Assembly: GCF_002754475.1 (NCBI RefSeq)
Contig: NZ_PEFL01000001.1
Coordinates: 1,984,001-2,048,000, forward strand
Length of the DNA stretch: 64,000 nucleotides
Source: Comamonas sp. 26
Lineage (GTDB): Bacteria; Pseudomonadota; Gammaproteobacteria; Burkholderiales; Burkholderiaceae_C
Reading direction: 5' to 3'
Shown here: one piece after another, positions 1 through 8,170 of the stretch
How the letters are laid out: each line of letters begins with the position of its first letter
Position numbering within the stretch: the stretch's first letter is position 1
Notes under the pieces: generated by a model
What the model was told of the DNA's origin: nothing
Databases searched by the model: none
What the model saw: the letters and a program-made list of their open reading frames with translations, nothing else
Program-made: the position numbers and the translations under genes

Positions 1-2237
1 AGGACCATTTGCACTCCCGAGGAATAGGAGCTGAAAAAGTCACTCTCGTCGACTGGCCTATTGAGGTAAGGCCTTCTCTGCTTTATGAGCTCAAGCTCCT
101 GAGCTCCATGCTCAGAAATTCTATGTGCAGCATCAAGCATGTTAAGCCTTAGCCAAACCGCCGCATCTCGTGCGTGGGCTCTCCAGTCGACTTGCCCTGT
201 TTCAATGTCGAATCGTTGGAAGTAGTTCTCAGCGTCATCGAGAATTCGCCGCTCAAGCGCTAAAACAGCGGATTCTTTTGCCTGGGGAGCCCTTTCTTTA
301 ATCAACAGCGGCACCTCGCGGTCTGTATTCCAAAAGACTATGTCTGAGGTGTCGAGTAAACAAGCCAAAGCCTCATCGGCGGTGAAAAGCTCGGCATTTC
401 TCTGAGCATTCAGCCAGAGTCGAGTCCCTAAGAGACCTGGCGCAGTCTTCCATGTGCTTGCTGCACTCAACGCGGCATTTCGGTTTCGCTGCGCGGCTCT
501 TGGAAGGACGCTTGTCAGCAATTGGGCGAGGAAGACAAAGCCTTCGTGAAAATCGTTCTGAGCGTGGGGCTCGACTGATGGAACATCGTAGTTGGTACGG
601 TCGTACTCGTCTTCGATGGCCCCTATGTCAATAGCAAGACGGACGCTCTCATGGAACTTCTCTGTTGCAATGTTCAGGATGGAGTCTGCATTCCCGTGGT
701 TTGAGAGCACATCTGAGAGTTCCGAAAGCTCTCCCTCATGGGAAATTGCAAGGCTAGCCCACACAATTTCATCAAGGCTCTTTGGGTCCCCCAACGACGA
801 TTGAGCATATGTAGACAAGAAGCTGGCTTTGAGCTTCAGCTTAGGGGACAGCATTTCGACAGCTAGCTGCAAGTCGCTATTGAGCACAACTTCAGTATTT
901 AGTCGTCGAGTTACGGCGTAAGGTTGGTTTACCCAGTCTGATCTGGAAGACAGCTTCAAATGGGACATCAGGCGCCACGCTCGCTTCCAAATGCTAGGAA
1001 GCTCTTCCTTACGAACTACCCGGCTAAAAATACGATCAACAAATGGTTTACCTAGTTTCTCTAGCCAATCTATTGCGACGTGATACCTGTCGATAGACTG
1101 AAGGTCAACTGCAATCCATCCCTCGATGACGCCTGTAGCGTCCTCATCGGACCATATGCCTTCATCATGGAAAAACTTGAACCAAGCCTTATCAGTAATG
1201 GCCTCGATGGCGACTACGTTTAGGTCACGTTGCCCTTTGAAAAGCCAGCGAATATTCTGCCGTTCAAATTTGTCAATGCTCTCTAATGGCTTGGCTAGGA
1301 CAGCCCTTGCCAGCTCCCTTCTGCATTTCTTTGGGCGCTCAACAATATCGGCCAGACTGGCTAGGTCACGCCAAAGTGCCGAATGGCCTTTCGTTCCCGT
1401 AGAAGGGTCCACCTCCTTTTGATAGAAGATAGGGACGACGCCTAGCGCCTCCCATCCTGGAGATTGTTTATCTGGCTCTGGCTCAGAGTCGAGTGCATAA
1501 ACCTTATGCAGGTCGGAGAAGCGCTCACGGTCAGCCTCCAGAACGTTCAGGAAGTACCGAACTGGGGCGTCACTCGCGCTATAGCCAACTAGAACAATCG
1601 TCTTGCAGCGGCTAAGGTCAAACAGAAACCGTGAAGCCCAACCAGAACGCATGTAGGCATCGCCATACTCGGAGCTCGTGACAATCAATGGCGTCTGCGA
1701 CAGACCAAGCTGAGCATCTGAAAGTCGTCCATGCAAATGGATGATTCCGCCGAACTCAGCGGTTCCTGGTCGCGGAATTTCCTGTCCGGCCAAGCTTTGG
1801 GCTTGGGTTTCAGCCTTGCTCTTGGTTTTTTTAAAATATGCCTTCTCTAAAAGAATGTCAAAGTTGGTTGTGACAACGCAAGGTCTGTTGTTCAAGTCCC
1901 TCGAAAGTCTCAGAATTGTGGCGTGATTGGAGAGGTTGGGTTTGGCGGGCGCAGTCAATTGCTCAGCAATTGTCCGAGTGAAGAGTGCAGGCTCCGCTAA
2001 GCGTCGCTCCAAAGAGCCGAGCACCTCTTCATATCGACCAGCGCCCAGTGACGCCTTTTCCGCCAAGGTGTACTCAACACTCAGTTGCTCAAAGCACTTA
2101 GTGACCAACGCCCAGAACCCTGGAAGCATCGGTGCACTGATACCAGCGCCGCATAGAAATACGACTTTCCCGTCTAGCATGGCATCGACGAGTGCAAAGG
2201 GAAAAGCAGGTCCTGATTCGGAGAGTCGTAGTTCCAT
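1..2237 (-). CDS. SIR2-domain protein, probable anti-phage NADase (3' end outside window)
   Basis: Reading the minus strand from ATG at 2237 gives an open frame that runs uninterrupted to the window edge (745 residues seen, no stop). The N-terminal ~230 residues are a SIR2 (sirtuin-like) NAD-binding fold: a glycine loop FLCGAGIS at about 27-34, TTNFD at 123-127, a catalytic-type LHG at 168-170, TSSEYGDAYM at 187-196 and VGYSASD at 217-223. Asn125 and His169 match the pair needed for NAD hydrolysis in defence sirtuins (family knowledge). The remaining ~500 residues are charged, apparently helical, and not recognised. This layout fits SIR2 effectors such as DSR or SIR2-DUF4020 proteins, which deplete NAD+ in infected cells; the subtype cannot be settled without the C-terminus. 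It lies beside a relaxase module and a prophage, a typical setting for defence cargo. The SIR2 fold is secure; the defence role is inferred. Confidence 0.85.
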   Translation of the reverse strand, partial: MELRLSESGPAFPFALVDAMLDGKVVFLCGAGISAPMLPGFWALVTKCFEQLSVEYTLAEKASLGAGRYEEVLGSLERRLAEPALFTRTIAEQLTAPAKPNLSNHATILRLSRDLNNRPCVVTTNFDILLEKAYFKKTKSKAETQAQSLAGQEIPRPGTAEFGGIIHLHGRLSDAQLGLSQTPLIVTSSEYGDAYMRSGWASRFLFDLSRCKTIVLVGYSASDAPVRYFLNVLEADRERFSDLHKVYALDSEPEPDKQSPGWEALGVVPIFYQKEVDPSTGTKGHSALWRDLASLADIVERPKKCRRELARAVLAKPLESIDKFERQNIRWLFKGQRDLNVVAIEAITDKAWFKFFHDEGIWSDEDATGVIEGWIAVDLQSIDRYHVAIDWLEKLGKPFVDRIFSRVVRKEELPSIWKRAWRLMSHLKLSSRSDWVNQPYAVTRRLNTEVVLNSDLQLAVEMLSPKLKLKASFLSTYAQSSLGDPKSLDEIVWASLAISHEGELSELSDVLSNHGNADSILNIATEKFHESVRLAIDIGAIEDEYDRTNYDVPSVEPHAQNDFHEGFVFLAQLLTSVLPRAAQRNRNAALSAASTWKTAPGLLGTRLWLNAQRNAELFTADEALACLLDTSDIVFWNTDREVPLLIKERAPQAKESAVLALERRILDDAENYFQRFDIETGQVDWRAHARDAAVWLRLNMLDAAHRISEHGAQELELIKQRRPYLNRPVDESDFFSSYSSGVQMV

Positions 2238-2497
2238 AGAGAAGATTTGCCTTTTAGCGGTCCTGGACTACCACACTGATGAAGTCAGTCGTTTAGTCGG
2301 ATGCTGAGAGTGTCTTAGAGAAATTGGCGCCGGGCTCAGCTTGGCAAGTGCGACTATGGGTAGAAACGCATCTAAAAACTGTTGCCAATTGTAATTTATT
2401 AGCACAGTTTTCCGAGCATTTCAAGCGAAAAGCCTCTGGTCATCACCGCAGGGTTTCGCGCTGACAGGTGAGGGCGCACTAGGTACGGTTGCGCCCC

Positions 2498-3037
2498 ATG
2501 GACGACTTCGCCCGCGCACCGCACCTACATAGTCAGCACATCCACAACAGTGATCCACCATTTCTAGGCCGAGATCCGCTCGATCGTGGCTGCTCGATAT
2601 TCGCTATCGCAGACAGCTTGCAACTGCTGGGCCTTGCCAGCAAAACCAACCCGCTCATGCGTTGGTTGGGTCGCTTCGAGGGGCTGGAGCAGCATCTGGA
2701 AGAGGAGCTTGATCCAATCCTCAGCGTGCGCTCAATCCTGCTGCAGCTGGTTGCTGACCATCCCAAAATGCCGCATGTGCCCAAACCTCAGCAAGAGAAG
2801 AATTGGCACAGCTTTGTCATGCGAGTCGTGGCGCAGCCGTTCGTGCAAACATGCGGTGACTGGGGCCGCGACGGCATCGCCTCACGCATCAAATGGAACC
2901 CGCTGCAGCAGAGTTTCATGGACTTCCTCGCGCTGGGCCAGCCTGGGGAGGAGCTGTCTATCTGGACACCCACCGATGGCAAGTCAGCCCGTGCCCAGCA
3001 CTTCGCTCGAATCCTGCTCCAAGAGGAGTGCGCGTGA
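2498..3037 (+). CDS. hypothetical protein, first gene of relaxase module
   Basis: A 179-residue soluble protein that I do not recognise. ATG 2498 is preferred over an in-frame TTG at 2489; neither has a strong ribosome site. The sequence is acidic and Gln/His-containing, with a helical stretch around residues 45-90 and several Trp residues in the C-terminal half, and it has no signal peptide or membrane segment. Its stop overlaps the start of the relaxase gene by four bases (GTGA), so the two are probably translationally coupled. A relaxosome accessory role is possible from position alone. Confidence 0.6.
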   Translation: MDDFARAPHLHSQHIHNSDPPFLGRDPLDRGCSIFAIADSLQLLGLASKTNPLMRWLGRFEGLEQHLEEELDPILSVRSILLQLVADHPKMPHVPKPQQEKNWHSFVMRVVAQPFVQTCGDWGRDGIASRIKWNPLQQSFMDFLALGQPGEELSIWTPTDGKSARAQHFARILLQEECA

Positions 3038-5730
3038 AGAGTATTGCTTCAAAGTTGCTTGCGATGGTGCCCTGGAGCAAGGCCAAGCCGGTGCAGACTG
3101 CTCCTGCGGGTCCGCTGCCTCTGCCCGACGCGCCAGTATCAACGCGGCCTCAAGACCAGCCACTCAAGCCAGACGAGATCCACATCGCGGGCAGTGAGCC
3201 CGGATGGTTGCGCGTGCTCAATGCCCAGCAGCTGCTGGCCACCGTCCGCGCAGAACGGGCTATCACCCAGATCTGGAGCCAGTCGCATCAGTCGCAGGCC
3301 ATTTGGGAGCGGGACCTGCTGCCGGCGATTCGGCGGTACGCCGAGTTCGTGCAACTCATGCCAGCCTCCGAAGCGCACCACCACGCCCACGCAGGCGGCC
3401 TGCTATCGCACACCATCGAAATGCTGCTTGCGGCCATGACCTGGCGCAATGCCCATCTGCTGCCAGGCGGAAGCCAGATCGAGATCGTGGACGCCCAGCG
3501 CGACCAGTGGACCTATGTGGTGTTCTTCTGCGCTTTGCTGCATGACATCGCCAAGCCCATGACCGACCTACGCATCGCGTGGCGTCAGGTGGGCGAGACC
3601 GATCCTATCCGCTGGGCACCCGCAGGCGGAAGCCTGTCTCAGATCGCTGGCCAACGCACTGCCGAGTACCTGGTGGACTTTGCGCCCAAAGGGCAGCGCG
3701 ATTACAGCGCCCATGCCAAGCTGGCCCAGCTGCTGCTACCCCGCATTGCGCCAGAAAGTGCGCTTCGATTCCTGGCGCACACGCCCACCGCCTTGGATGC
3801 CCTGGAGCAATACCTCACCGGCCAGGACAAGGACAGTCTCGTCGCCAAGATCGTCAAGCGCGCCGACCAGCTTTCAACGCAGCGTGCCTTGCAAAAAGGC
3901 TCCAAGGCCCGCTTCGCCACGGCCAAGGCCGTGCCTCTCATCGAGCTGCTGATGCAGTCTATGAGGACCATGCTCCAAGCTGGCACACAGCTCCCCCTGA
4001 ATCGCAACGGTGCGGCAGGTTGGGTGTTCGAGGGGGCGATCTGGTTCGTGGCCAAGCGCCTCGCCGATACCGTGCGAGAGCACATCCAAGCAAACGAGCC
4101 CGATGAAAGCGTGCCTGGCAACGCAAAGAACGACCGGCTGTTCGACACCTGGCAGGACTACGGCGCGATCGAGCTCAACCCTGCCAGCGGCCAGGCCGTC
4201 TGGCATGTCACAGTGCACGGTTACGCCGAGGATGGGTCAGAGCAGGGGGCCTACATGCATGACTTTGCCATGCTCAAGTTCCCTCTGGCCAAGCTGTTCA
4301 ACCACGAGAGCAAGTACCCGGCCGCCATGCGTGGGCGGCTGGAGATCCGCGACCGTCGCAAGGATGGAGCAGGGCAGGACGAACATCAAGCTGCTGCAAC
4401 TCTCACTGCATCGGAATCTGCGGCAGCAATCGATGCCAATGCACCACAAGCTGCGGCATCCTCAGCCCAACCATCCCAGGTTGCGGCAAAGCCTGCGAAG
4501 CAACGGCCCCAGGATGCGGCAGAAGCTAAAAAGCATGCCGCCATCATGCGGGAGCCTACTTTCACCAAGCCGCCGAATGCTGCGGCAAAGCCCAGGCCTG
4601 CGGCAACCACTGCGGCAGCAGCAAAGACACCTGCACCAGAAACTCCATCCCAAACTGCGGCAGTCTTGGCAGTTAGGGCGCCTACGGCGCCAGTGCAGCA
4701 GACCCAAGCTGATACAGCCTACGACGAGTTTGAAGCTGGGGCAGCATCGAGATCCCGCGTGCCCACACCATTGAAGATGGACTACGACAGCCTCGACAAC
4801 GGCGAAGCCGCGTATTTGCTGGGCGACAGCGAGGGCAGCTACTTCCTCGATCCATCCGAATCTGCAACAGCATCGGACAAGCCTGGCAAAAAGAACAAGC
4901 CGGCCAAGAACCCACAGCCGGCAGAGAAGGGCGCACCGCCCTTGGAGCAACGATTCCAAGATGCCGCAGCGGTGCCACCACCACCACCAGCTGCGCCTCC
5001 TCAGCCCGCCACCTTGCACCAGCCGCCCCAAGCTGCCGCAACTACGGCCGCAAGGCCGCCTTCTGTCAAACCTGCAGCAGCTGCGCCGCCGCCAGCGCCA
5101 AGCGCACCTAAGAATCCCGCCCAAGAGCTACGTCATGACCAAGTGCCTCGCTCTCAAAGCGTGAGTGCCGAGTTCAAGCGCATGGCCGCTGATCTGGACG
5201 AGCTCGACGACCTGCCCGTACTCAAGGGACGCACCGTCACTGCAAGTCCGCCGCCGGCTGCAGCAGCAACACCGGGGCCGGTTCTTCTGCTGCAGCCGCT
5301 GCCCGACATCGACGCAAACCCCGACAAGCCGCCACCCGAGCCAAGCCCCTTGGCATTGGCTTTCATGCAGTGGGTGCAAATGGGTCTGGTCAATCGCGAG
5401 CTCAAGTTCAATGAGACCGGCGCGGCGATTCACTTCGTGGAGGAGGGCATGGCCCTGGTATCGCCCAAGATTTTCAAGGAGTACGCACGCCATGGCGACC
5501 GTGAGGACGGCCACGAGGATCTCACGGTCGACGAGCTGAGCACCAAGACCCAGCGGGAGGTCATCAAGTGTGGCTGGCACCTGCCAGCCGCAAACCGCAC
5601 AAACATCGTCCGCTATGAGATCCACAGCCGCGGCACCGTAGTGGCCCATCTGTCCTGTGTTGTCCTCACCAGCCCAGGCCGGTGGGTCCAGCCCATCCCC
5701 CCCAGCAATCCCGCATTGAAGATGGTTTGA
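3034..5730 (+). CDS. MOBH-family (TraI_2) conjugative relaxase
   Basis: The predicted product is 898 residues from GTG 3034, which overlaps the upstream stop; an earlier in-frame ATG at 2893 lies inside the upstream gene and is less likely. Residues ~45-400 are a TraI_2 domain. The HD-phosphohydrolase-like metal site of MOBH relaxases is visible as HHHAHAGGLLSH starting at about residue 115 and HDIAKP at about 170. Residues ~450-770 are a long Ala/Pro/Gln-rich low-complexity linker. The C-terminal ~120 residues (LALAFMQWVQMGLVNRELKF onward) match the TraI_2 C-terminal domain. MOBH relaxases nick oriT and pilot the strand in R27-, SXT- and ICEclc-type elements and in the gonococcal genetic island. 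No type IV secretion, coupling protein or integrase gene is present in the window, so this is either the edge of an ICE or a mobilizable element. The oriT was not identified. Confidence 0.88.
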   Translation: MKSIASKLLAMVPWSKAKPVQTAPAGPLPLPDAPVSTRPQDQPLKPDEIHIAGSEPGWLRVLNAQQLLATVRAERAITQIWSQSHQSQAIWERDLLPAIRRYAEFVQLMPASEAHHHAHAGGLLSHTIEMLLAAMTWRNAHLLPGGSQIEIVDAQRDQWTYVVFFCALLHDIAKPMTDLRIAWRQVGETDPIRWAPAGGSLSQIAGQRTAEYLVDFAPKGQRDYSAHAKLAQLLLPRIAPESALRFLAHTPTALDALEQYLTGQDKDSLVAKIVKRADQLSTQRALQKGSKARFATAKAVPLIELLMQSMRTMLQAGTQLPLNRNGAAGWVFEGAIWFVAKRLADTVREHIQANEPDESVPGNAKNDRLFDTWQDYGAIELNPASGQAVWHVTVHGYAEDGSEQGAYMHDFAMLKFPLAKLFNHESKYPAAMRGRLEIRDRRKDGAGQDEHQAAATLTASESAAAIDANAPQAAASSAQPSQVAAKPAKQRPQDAAEAKKHAAIMREPTFTKPPNAAAKPRPAATTAAAAKTPAPETPSQTAAVLAVRAPTAPVQQTQADTAYDEFEAGAASRSRVPTPLKMDYDSLDNGEAAYLLGDSEGSYFLDPSESATASDKPGKKNKPAKNPQPAEKGAPPLEQRFQDAAAVPPPPPAAPPQPATLHQPPQAAATTAARPPSVKPAAAAPPPAPSAPKNPAQELRHDQVPRSQSVSAEFKRMAADLDELDDLPVLKGRTVTASPPPAAAATPGPVLLLQPLPDIDANPDKPPPEPSPLALAFMQWVQMGLVNRELKFNETGAAIHFVEEGMALVSPKIFKEYARHGDREDGHEDLTVDELSTKTQREVIKCGWHLPAANRTNIVRYEIHSRGTVVAHLSCVVLTSPGRWVQPIPPSNPALKMV
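4419..4662 (+). repeat. eight copies of TGCGGCA inside relaxase linker
   Basis: The heptamer TGCGGCA occurs at 4419, 4452, 4482, 4515, 4581, 4599, 4611 and 4656, always in the same reading frame (NNT GCG GCA), so each copy encodes Ala-Ala after a variable residue. The first gaps are 33, 30, 33 and 66 bases. It may be a degenerate coding repeat of the Ala/Pro-rich linker or carry DNA-level information; the sequence alone cannot tell. Confidence 0.6.
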
Positions 5731-5731
5731 T

Positions 5732-6877
5732 ATGAAATCCACCTGCAAAACTGATTACGAGATTGGCGACAACACCGCGCCAGACAAGCGCCTAGAGCTA
5801 TGGAAATCGCGTAGCTTCTGGTTTCGGCTGCGGCACCGATGGAACGTGCTCAGTGCTTTTGCCGAGGGCAGCTTGACCTGGCACCACGCCAAGCTCGGCC
5901 TCAAATACCCGGATCAGGTCATGTGGCTGCAGCGCTGGCCACCTGGCAATGGATTGATGCCGGTCTGCCCAGCCGTCATTGCCGAGCTTGAGCACATCGA
6001 TCGCACCATGATGGACTCCGACCAGCCCGCGCCACGGGCCGCTATTTTCTCACTCCACAGCATCGGCCACGATCGCACCCAGTGCAGGAACTGCGGCGGA
6101 TCTAGCGGGGCCTTGCCCACGCAATGCCCAGGTCACCCCATGACCGATGACGAGCGGCAGGCCGTCCTGGAGGGGCTACTCGATTACGTCGATGGCCAAT
6201 GGCTTGGCCAAGTCATCAAGCAAGCCCCGAAACCACTTGCCGAAACCTGCAAACTGGAGCCTAAACTGGCTGCCGAAACCTGCAAACTTGAGCCAAAAAC
6301 GTCTGCCGAAACCTGCAAACTGGATTTGCCGTTTCCTGCACTCTATATACAAGGGTCTTCTATACAAAGAACTACTACTACGTCTCCAAGTGTCGTAGCG
6401 CTCGAAGTGGCACCAGCGAGCGAGGCGCAAGTCTTCTCGGAAAACGACTGGGCAGCGAAGTGCGCAGCCTTGTCGGATGCTGCCAATCGAGGCTGTGGTC
6501 AGGTCTACGAGACCTACGAGCTCCGCGTCGGAGCCAGCATTGACCTAGCACTACAACAGGTGCCCGAGCAACAGCTCGATCGCGCCATCGAGATCGCCAT
6601 ACAGCACGGATACACCACGACGGAACAACGCGCACAGACACAACGGATGCTGCAGGATGACGGATGCTGCAGCCACGGCCTGGACCCGCATTGGTGTCCC
6701 GTTGGATGTGGAGACGTAGACAATGGAAGCGATTCAATGCTGGACTTTGACTGGACGCCATGTGCCTCATGCGGCGAGCCTGCGGATGCTCACCAAGGCT
6801 CCAGTGCTTGCGACTTTGTAGCAGCGGACGCAGCGCCGATGCCGGAAAAACATGACGGGTCAAACAAAAATGTTTGA
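5732..6877 (+). CDS. hypothetical cysteine-rich protein downstream of relaxase
   Basis: A 381-residue protein starting one base after the relaxase stop, so it is co-transcribed with it. I do not recognise the family. Residues ~20-90 contain a Trp-rich stretch (WHHAKLGLKYPDQVMWLQRW). A possible zinc knuckle (CRNCGGSSGALPTQCPG) lies around residue 115. Residues ~168-200 are three tandem copies of an 11-residue unit built on AETCKLEP. The last ~80 residues carry more Cys pairs (CCSHGLDPHWCPVGC, then CASC). The cysteine clusters suggest a metal-binding, possibly nucleic-acid-binding accessory protein of the mobile element; that is inference. Confidence 0.6.
   Translation: MKSTCKTDYEIGDNTAPDKRLELWKSRSFWFRLRHRWNVLSAFAEGSLTWHHAKLGLKYPDQVMWLQRWPPGNGLMPVCPAVIAELEHIDRTMMDSDQPAPRAAIFSLHSIGHDRTQCRNCGGSSGALPTQCPGHPMTDDERQAVLEGLLDYVDGQWLGQVIKQAPKPLAETCKLEPKLAAETCKLEPKTSAETCKLDLPFPALYIQGSSIQRTTTTSPSVVALEVAPASEAQVFSENDWAAKCAALSDAANRGCGQVYETYELRVGASIDLALQQVPEQQLDRAIEIAIQHGYTTTEQRAQTQRMLQDDGCCSHGLDPHWCPVGCGDVDNGSDSMLDFDWTPCASCGEPADAHQGSSACDFVAADAAPMPEKHDGSNKNV
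6238..6323 (+). repeat. 33-bp tandem direct repeat, three copies
   Basis: Copies starting TGCCGAAACCTGCAAACT begin at 6238, 6271 and 6304, an exact 33-base period, and the third copy is partial. They lie in frame in the preceding gene. The spacing is about three helical turns, reminiscent of iterons. Confidence 0.8.
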
Positions 6878-7005
6878 CAGTTGGCAGCGAAGTCCTTAGA
6901 GTCCCAACCGTGCGTCAACGGGAGCTATTTGTAACTCTCGCGAAATTGGTTAAGAGGAAGAGGTAAAAACGTAGTCCCATGGGTCTACTGAAAGCCTTAA
7001 AAACT

Positions 7006-7029
7006 GGAGCTCTAGCGCTCCTATTTTTA
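7006..7029 (+). terminator. terminator after relaxase module
   Basis: A short stem GGAGC (7006-7010) pairs with GCTCC (7017-7021) across a small loop and is followed by TATTTTTA. It lies directly before the left Xer site and would end transcription of the relaxase operon. Confidence 0.55.
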
Positions 7030-7039
7030 GAGCTAATCT

Positions 7040-7067
7040 ACTAGACACGATGTATACGATCTTTAAC
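7040..7067 (+). other. left Xer recombination site (attL) of prophage
   Basis: The layout is dif-like: an XerC-type arm ACTAGACACGA (7040-7050), a central hexamer TGTATA (7051-7056) and a degenerate XerD-type arm CGATCTTTAAC (7057-7067). From 7042 to 7056 it matches the right-hand site at 14 of 15 positions. The right-hand arm is the diverged half, as expected if it came from the phage. It overlaps the last codons and stop of the repressor gene. Confidence 0.65.
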
Positions 7068-7415
7068 GACTGCGCTATCGTTTTTGATCGTTGCCGTATC
7101 GATTGTTGAATCTCCTTTGTAGGAAATATCCAACATCGCCGCCGCGCCAACGGCTTGGCCCTTTCCCAAAATGTCCGCCAGCAATGCACCTTTGCGGTTG
7201 GCGGCATTTCTCTCAATGATTGCGTCTATAGCGGCCTGTCGAGCGTCCATGCCCGCTATATCGGCAATTTCAGCTGCTATCTCAGGGGAGGCAGGTCGAG
7301 TACCTTTGCGCAACCTTGTTATCTCTGCGCGATCTACACCCATGCGTCTAGCAAGCTCAGAAGCAGAGCCGCATATTTCAATTGCTTTGTCAATGAGCAG
7401 TTGTACTGATAGCAT
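7041..7415 (-). CDS. inovirus HTH repressor (DUF3693-like)
   Basis: A 124-residue protein. Residues ~12-55 form a helix-turn-helix (SASELARRMGVDRAEITRLR), followed by a short amphipathic region typical of DUF3693-type regulators of filamentous phages. It is transcribed away from all other phage genes, the usual position of a phage maintenance repressor. Its start codon abuts a perfect 10-bp inverted repeat shared with the divergent early promoter, so it probably represses both itself and the replication operon. The stop codon lies within the left Xer site, so its 3' end is formed by integration. Confidence 0.75.
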   Translation of the reverse strand: MLSVQLLIDKAIEICGSASELARRMGVDRAEITRLRKGTRPASPEIAAEIADIAGMDARQAAIDAIIERNAANRKGALLADILGKGQAVGAAAMLDISYKGDSTIDTATIKNDSAVVKDRIHRV

Positions 7416-7465
7416 GTTGTAAACCTTTACAGCGATAGTCGCTCTTGTTGTAGATGTTTACAACA
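7415..7465. promoter_or_regulatory. paired operators in divergent phage promoter region
   Basis: TGTTGTAAAC (7415-7424) and its exact inverse GTTTACAACA (7456-7465) face each other across 31 bases between the repressor and the early operon. A further half, TGTTGTA at 7446-7452, forms a tighter palindrome with 7459-7465. The first operator touches the repressor start codon, fitting autoregulation. The binding protein is inferred to be the repressor. Confidence 0.65.
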
Positions 7466-7481
7466 GTATCAGGAGCGCTAA

Positions 7482-7790
7482 ATGATTCAAGTGTCGGTGA
7501 AGTCGACCGAAGTCCGCAACCAAAGCGGCAATGCCAAGGCATCGGGCAAGCCTTACAGCCTCAATTTCCAGACGGCCTACGTTCACACGCATGACCGCAA
7601 TGGTAATCCGAACCCCTACCCGGAAAAAGTCGAGGTAATCCTTGAGAAAAATGAACAGGGTCAGCCTCTGTTCTATCCGGTTGGGGAATACACGTTTGCT
7701 CCTAACTCCATCTACGTTTCCCGCAATGGCGATCTGGCTATCAGCCCTAAGCTGGTTGCCATCAAGCCTAAAGCTGTCTCCGCACAGTAA
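7482..7790 (+). CDS. filamentous phage ssDNA-binding protein (gpV-like)
   Basis: A 102-residue protein matching the single-stranded-DNA-binding (helix-destabilising) proteins of Ralstonia/Xanthomonas-type inoviruses: a beta-rich chain with KPYSLNFQTAYVHTHDRNGNPNPYPEKVEVIL near the middle and a conserved YPVGEY-like turn at ~65-75. By family knowledge it coats the viral strand and switches replication from double-stranded to single-stranded product. It is the first gene of the rightward operon, preceded by a good ribosome site (AGGAG) and directly downstream of the operator pair. Confidence 0.8.
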   Translation: MIQVSVKSTEVRNQSGNAKASGKPYSLNFQTAYVHTHDRNGNPNPYPEKVEVILEKNEQGQPLFYPVGEYTFAPNSIYVSRNGDLAISPKLVAIKPKAVSAQ

Positions 7791-7801
7791 AGGGCAACGT
7801 C

Positions 7802-7993
7802 ATGGAAACCGCAGCACGCGAGGCCATGGCTCAAGGGGCGCTTTTGGCGCTCCTTTTTGCATGGAATGAACACCAGCCCCCGGGCATCAAAGCTGACCGC
7901 GTGACGGTCACTCTCCACATTGACGACGGCGTGACATACAGCGAAGTGACGTACTGGGCCGGTGATCACGCGATTGGTGGGGAGGGCTTCTAA
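7802..7993 (+). CDS. small inovirus hypothetical protein
   Basis: A 63-residue protein, unrecognised, 11 bases after the ssDNA-binding gene. It has a short hydrophobic N-terminal patch (LLALLFAW, ~15-22), too short for a confident membrane segment, then a polar region with TVTLHIDDGVTYSEV. The tight spacing and the position before the replication gene support a real gene. Function unknown. Confidence 0.6.
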   Translation: METAAREAMAQGALLALLFAWNEHQPPGIKADRVTVTLHIDDGVTYSEVTYWAGDHAIGGEGF

Positions 7994-8170
7994 ATGACTC
8001 CTCAGGAAAGAACCGCCAGCTTCAAAGCAGCAATGCAGGCTGATGCTGAAGACTTCCGCGCTAACTGGCTCACTCGTGTGGGTGATGCGCTTTGCTGCTT
8101 GATTCAGAGCACTACGCTGGGCTTGTTGCTTGGCTTGTCGCTCGTTCTTTTGTGGCTGAGCTATGTCTGA
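7994..8170 (+). CDS. small single-span membrane protein of inovirus
   Basis: A 58-residue reading frame starting directly after the previous stop (TAAATG). It has a polar N-terminal half and one strong membrane helix at ~38-56 (TTLGLLLGLSLVLLWLSYV). Its end overlaps the next start by eight bases. A single-span protein in this place is common in inoviruses, but I cannot assign a role. Confidence 0.6.
   Translation: MTPQERTASFKAAMQADAEDFRANWLTRVGDALCCLIQSTTLGLLLGLSLVLLWLSYV

Noticed and set aside
4462..5124. Cys/Arg-rich open frame antisense to the relaxase
   Set aside because: Its composition is the complement of the Ala/Pro/Gln-rich linker; it has no domain or start signal.
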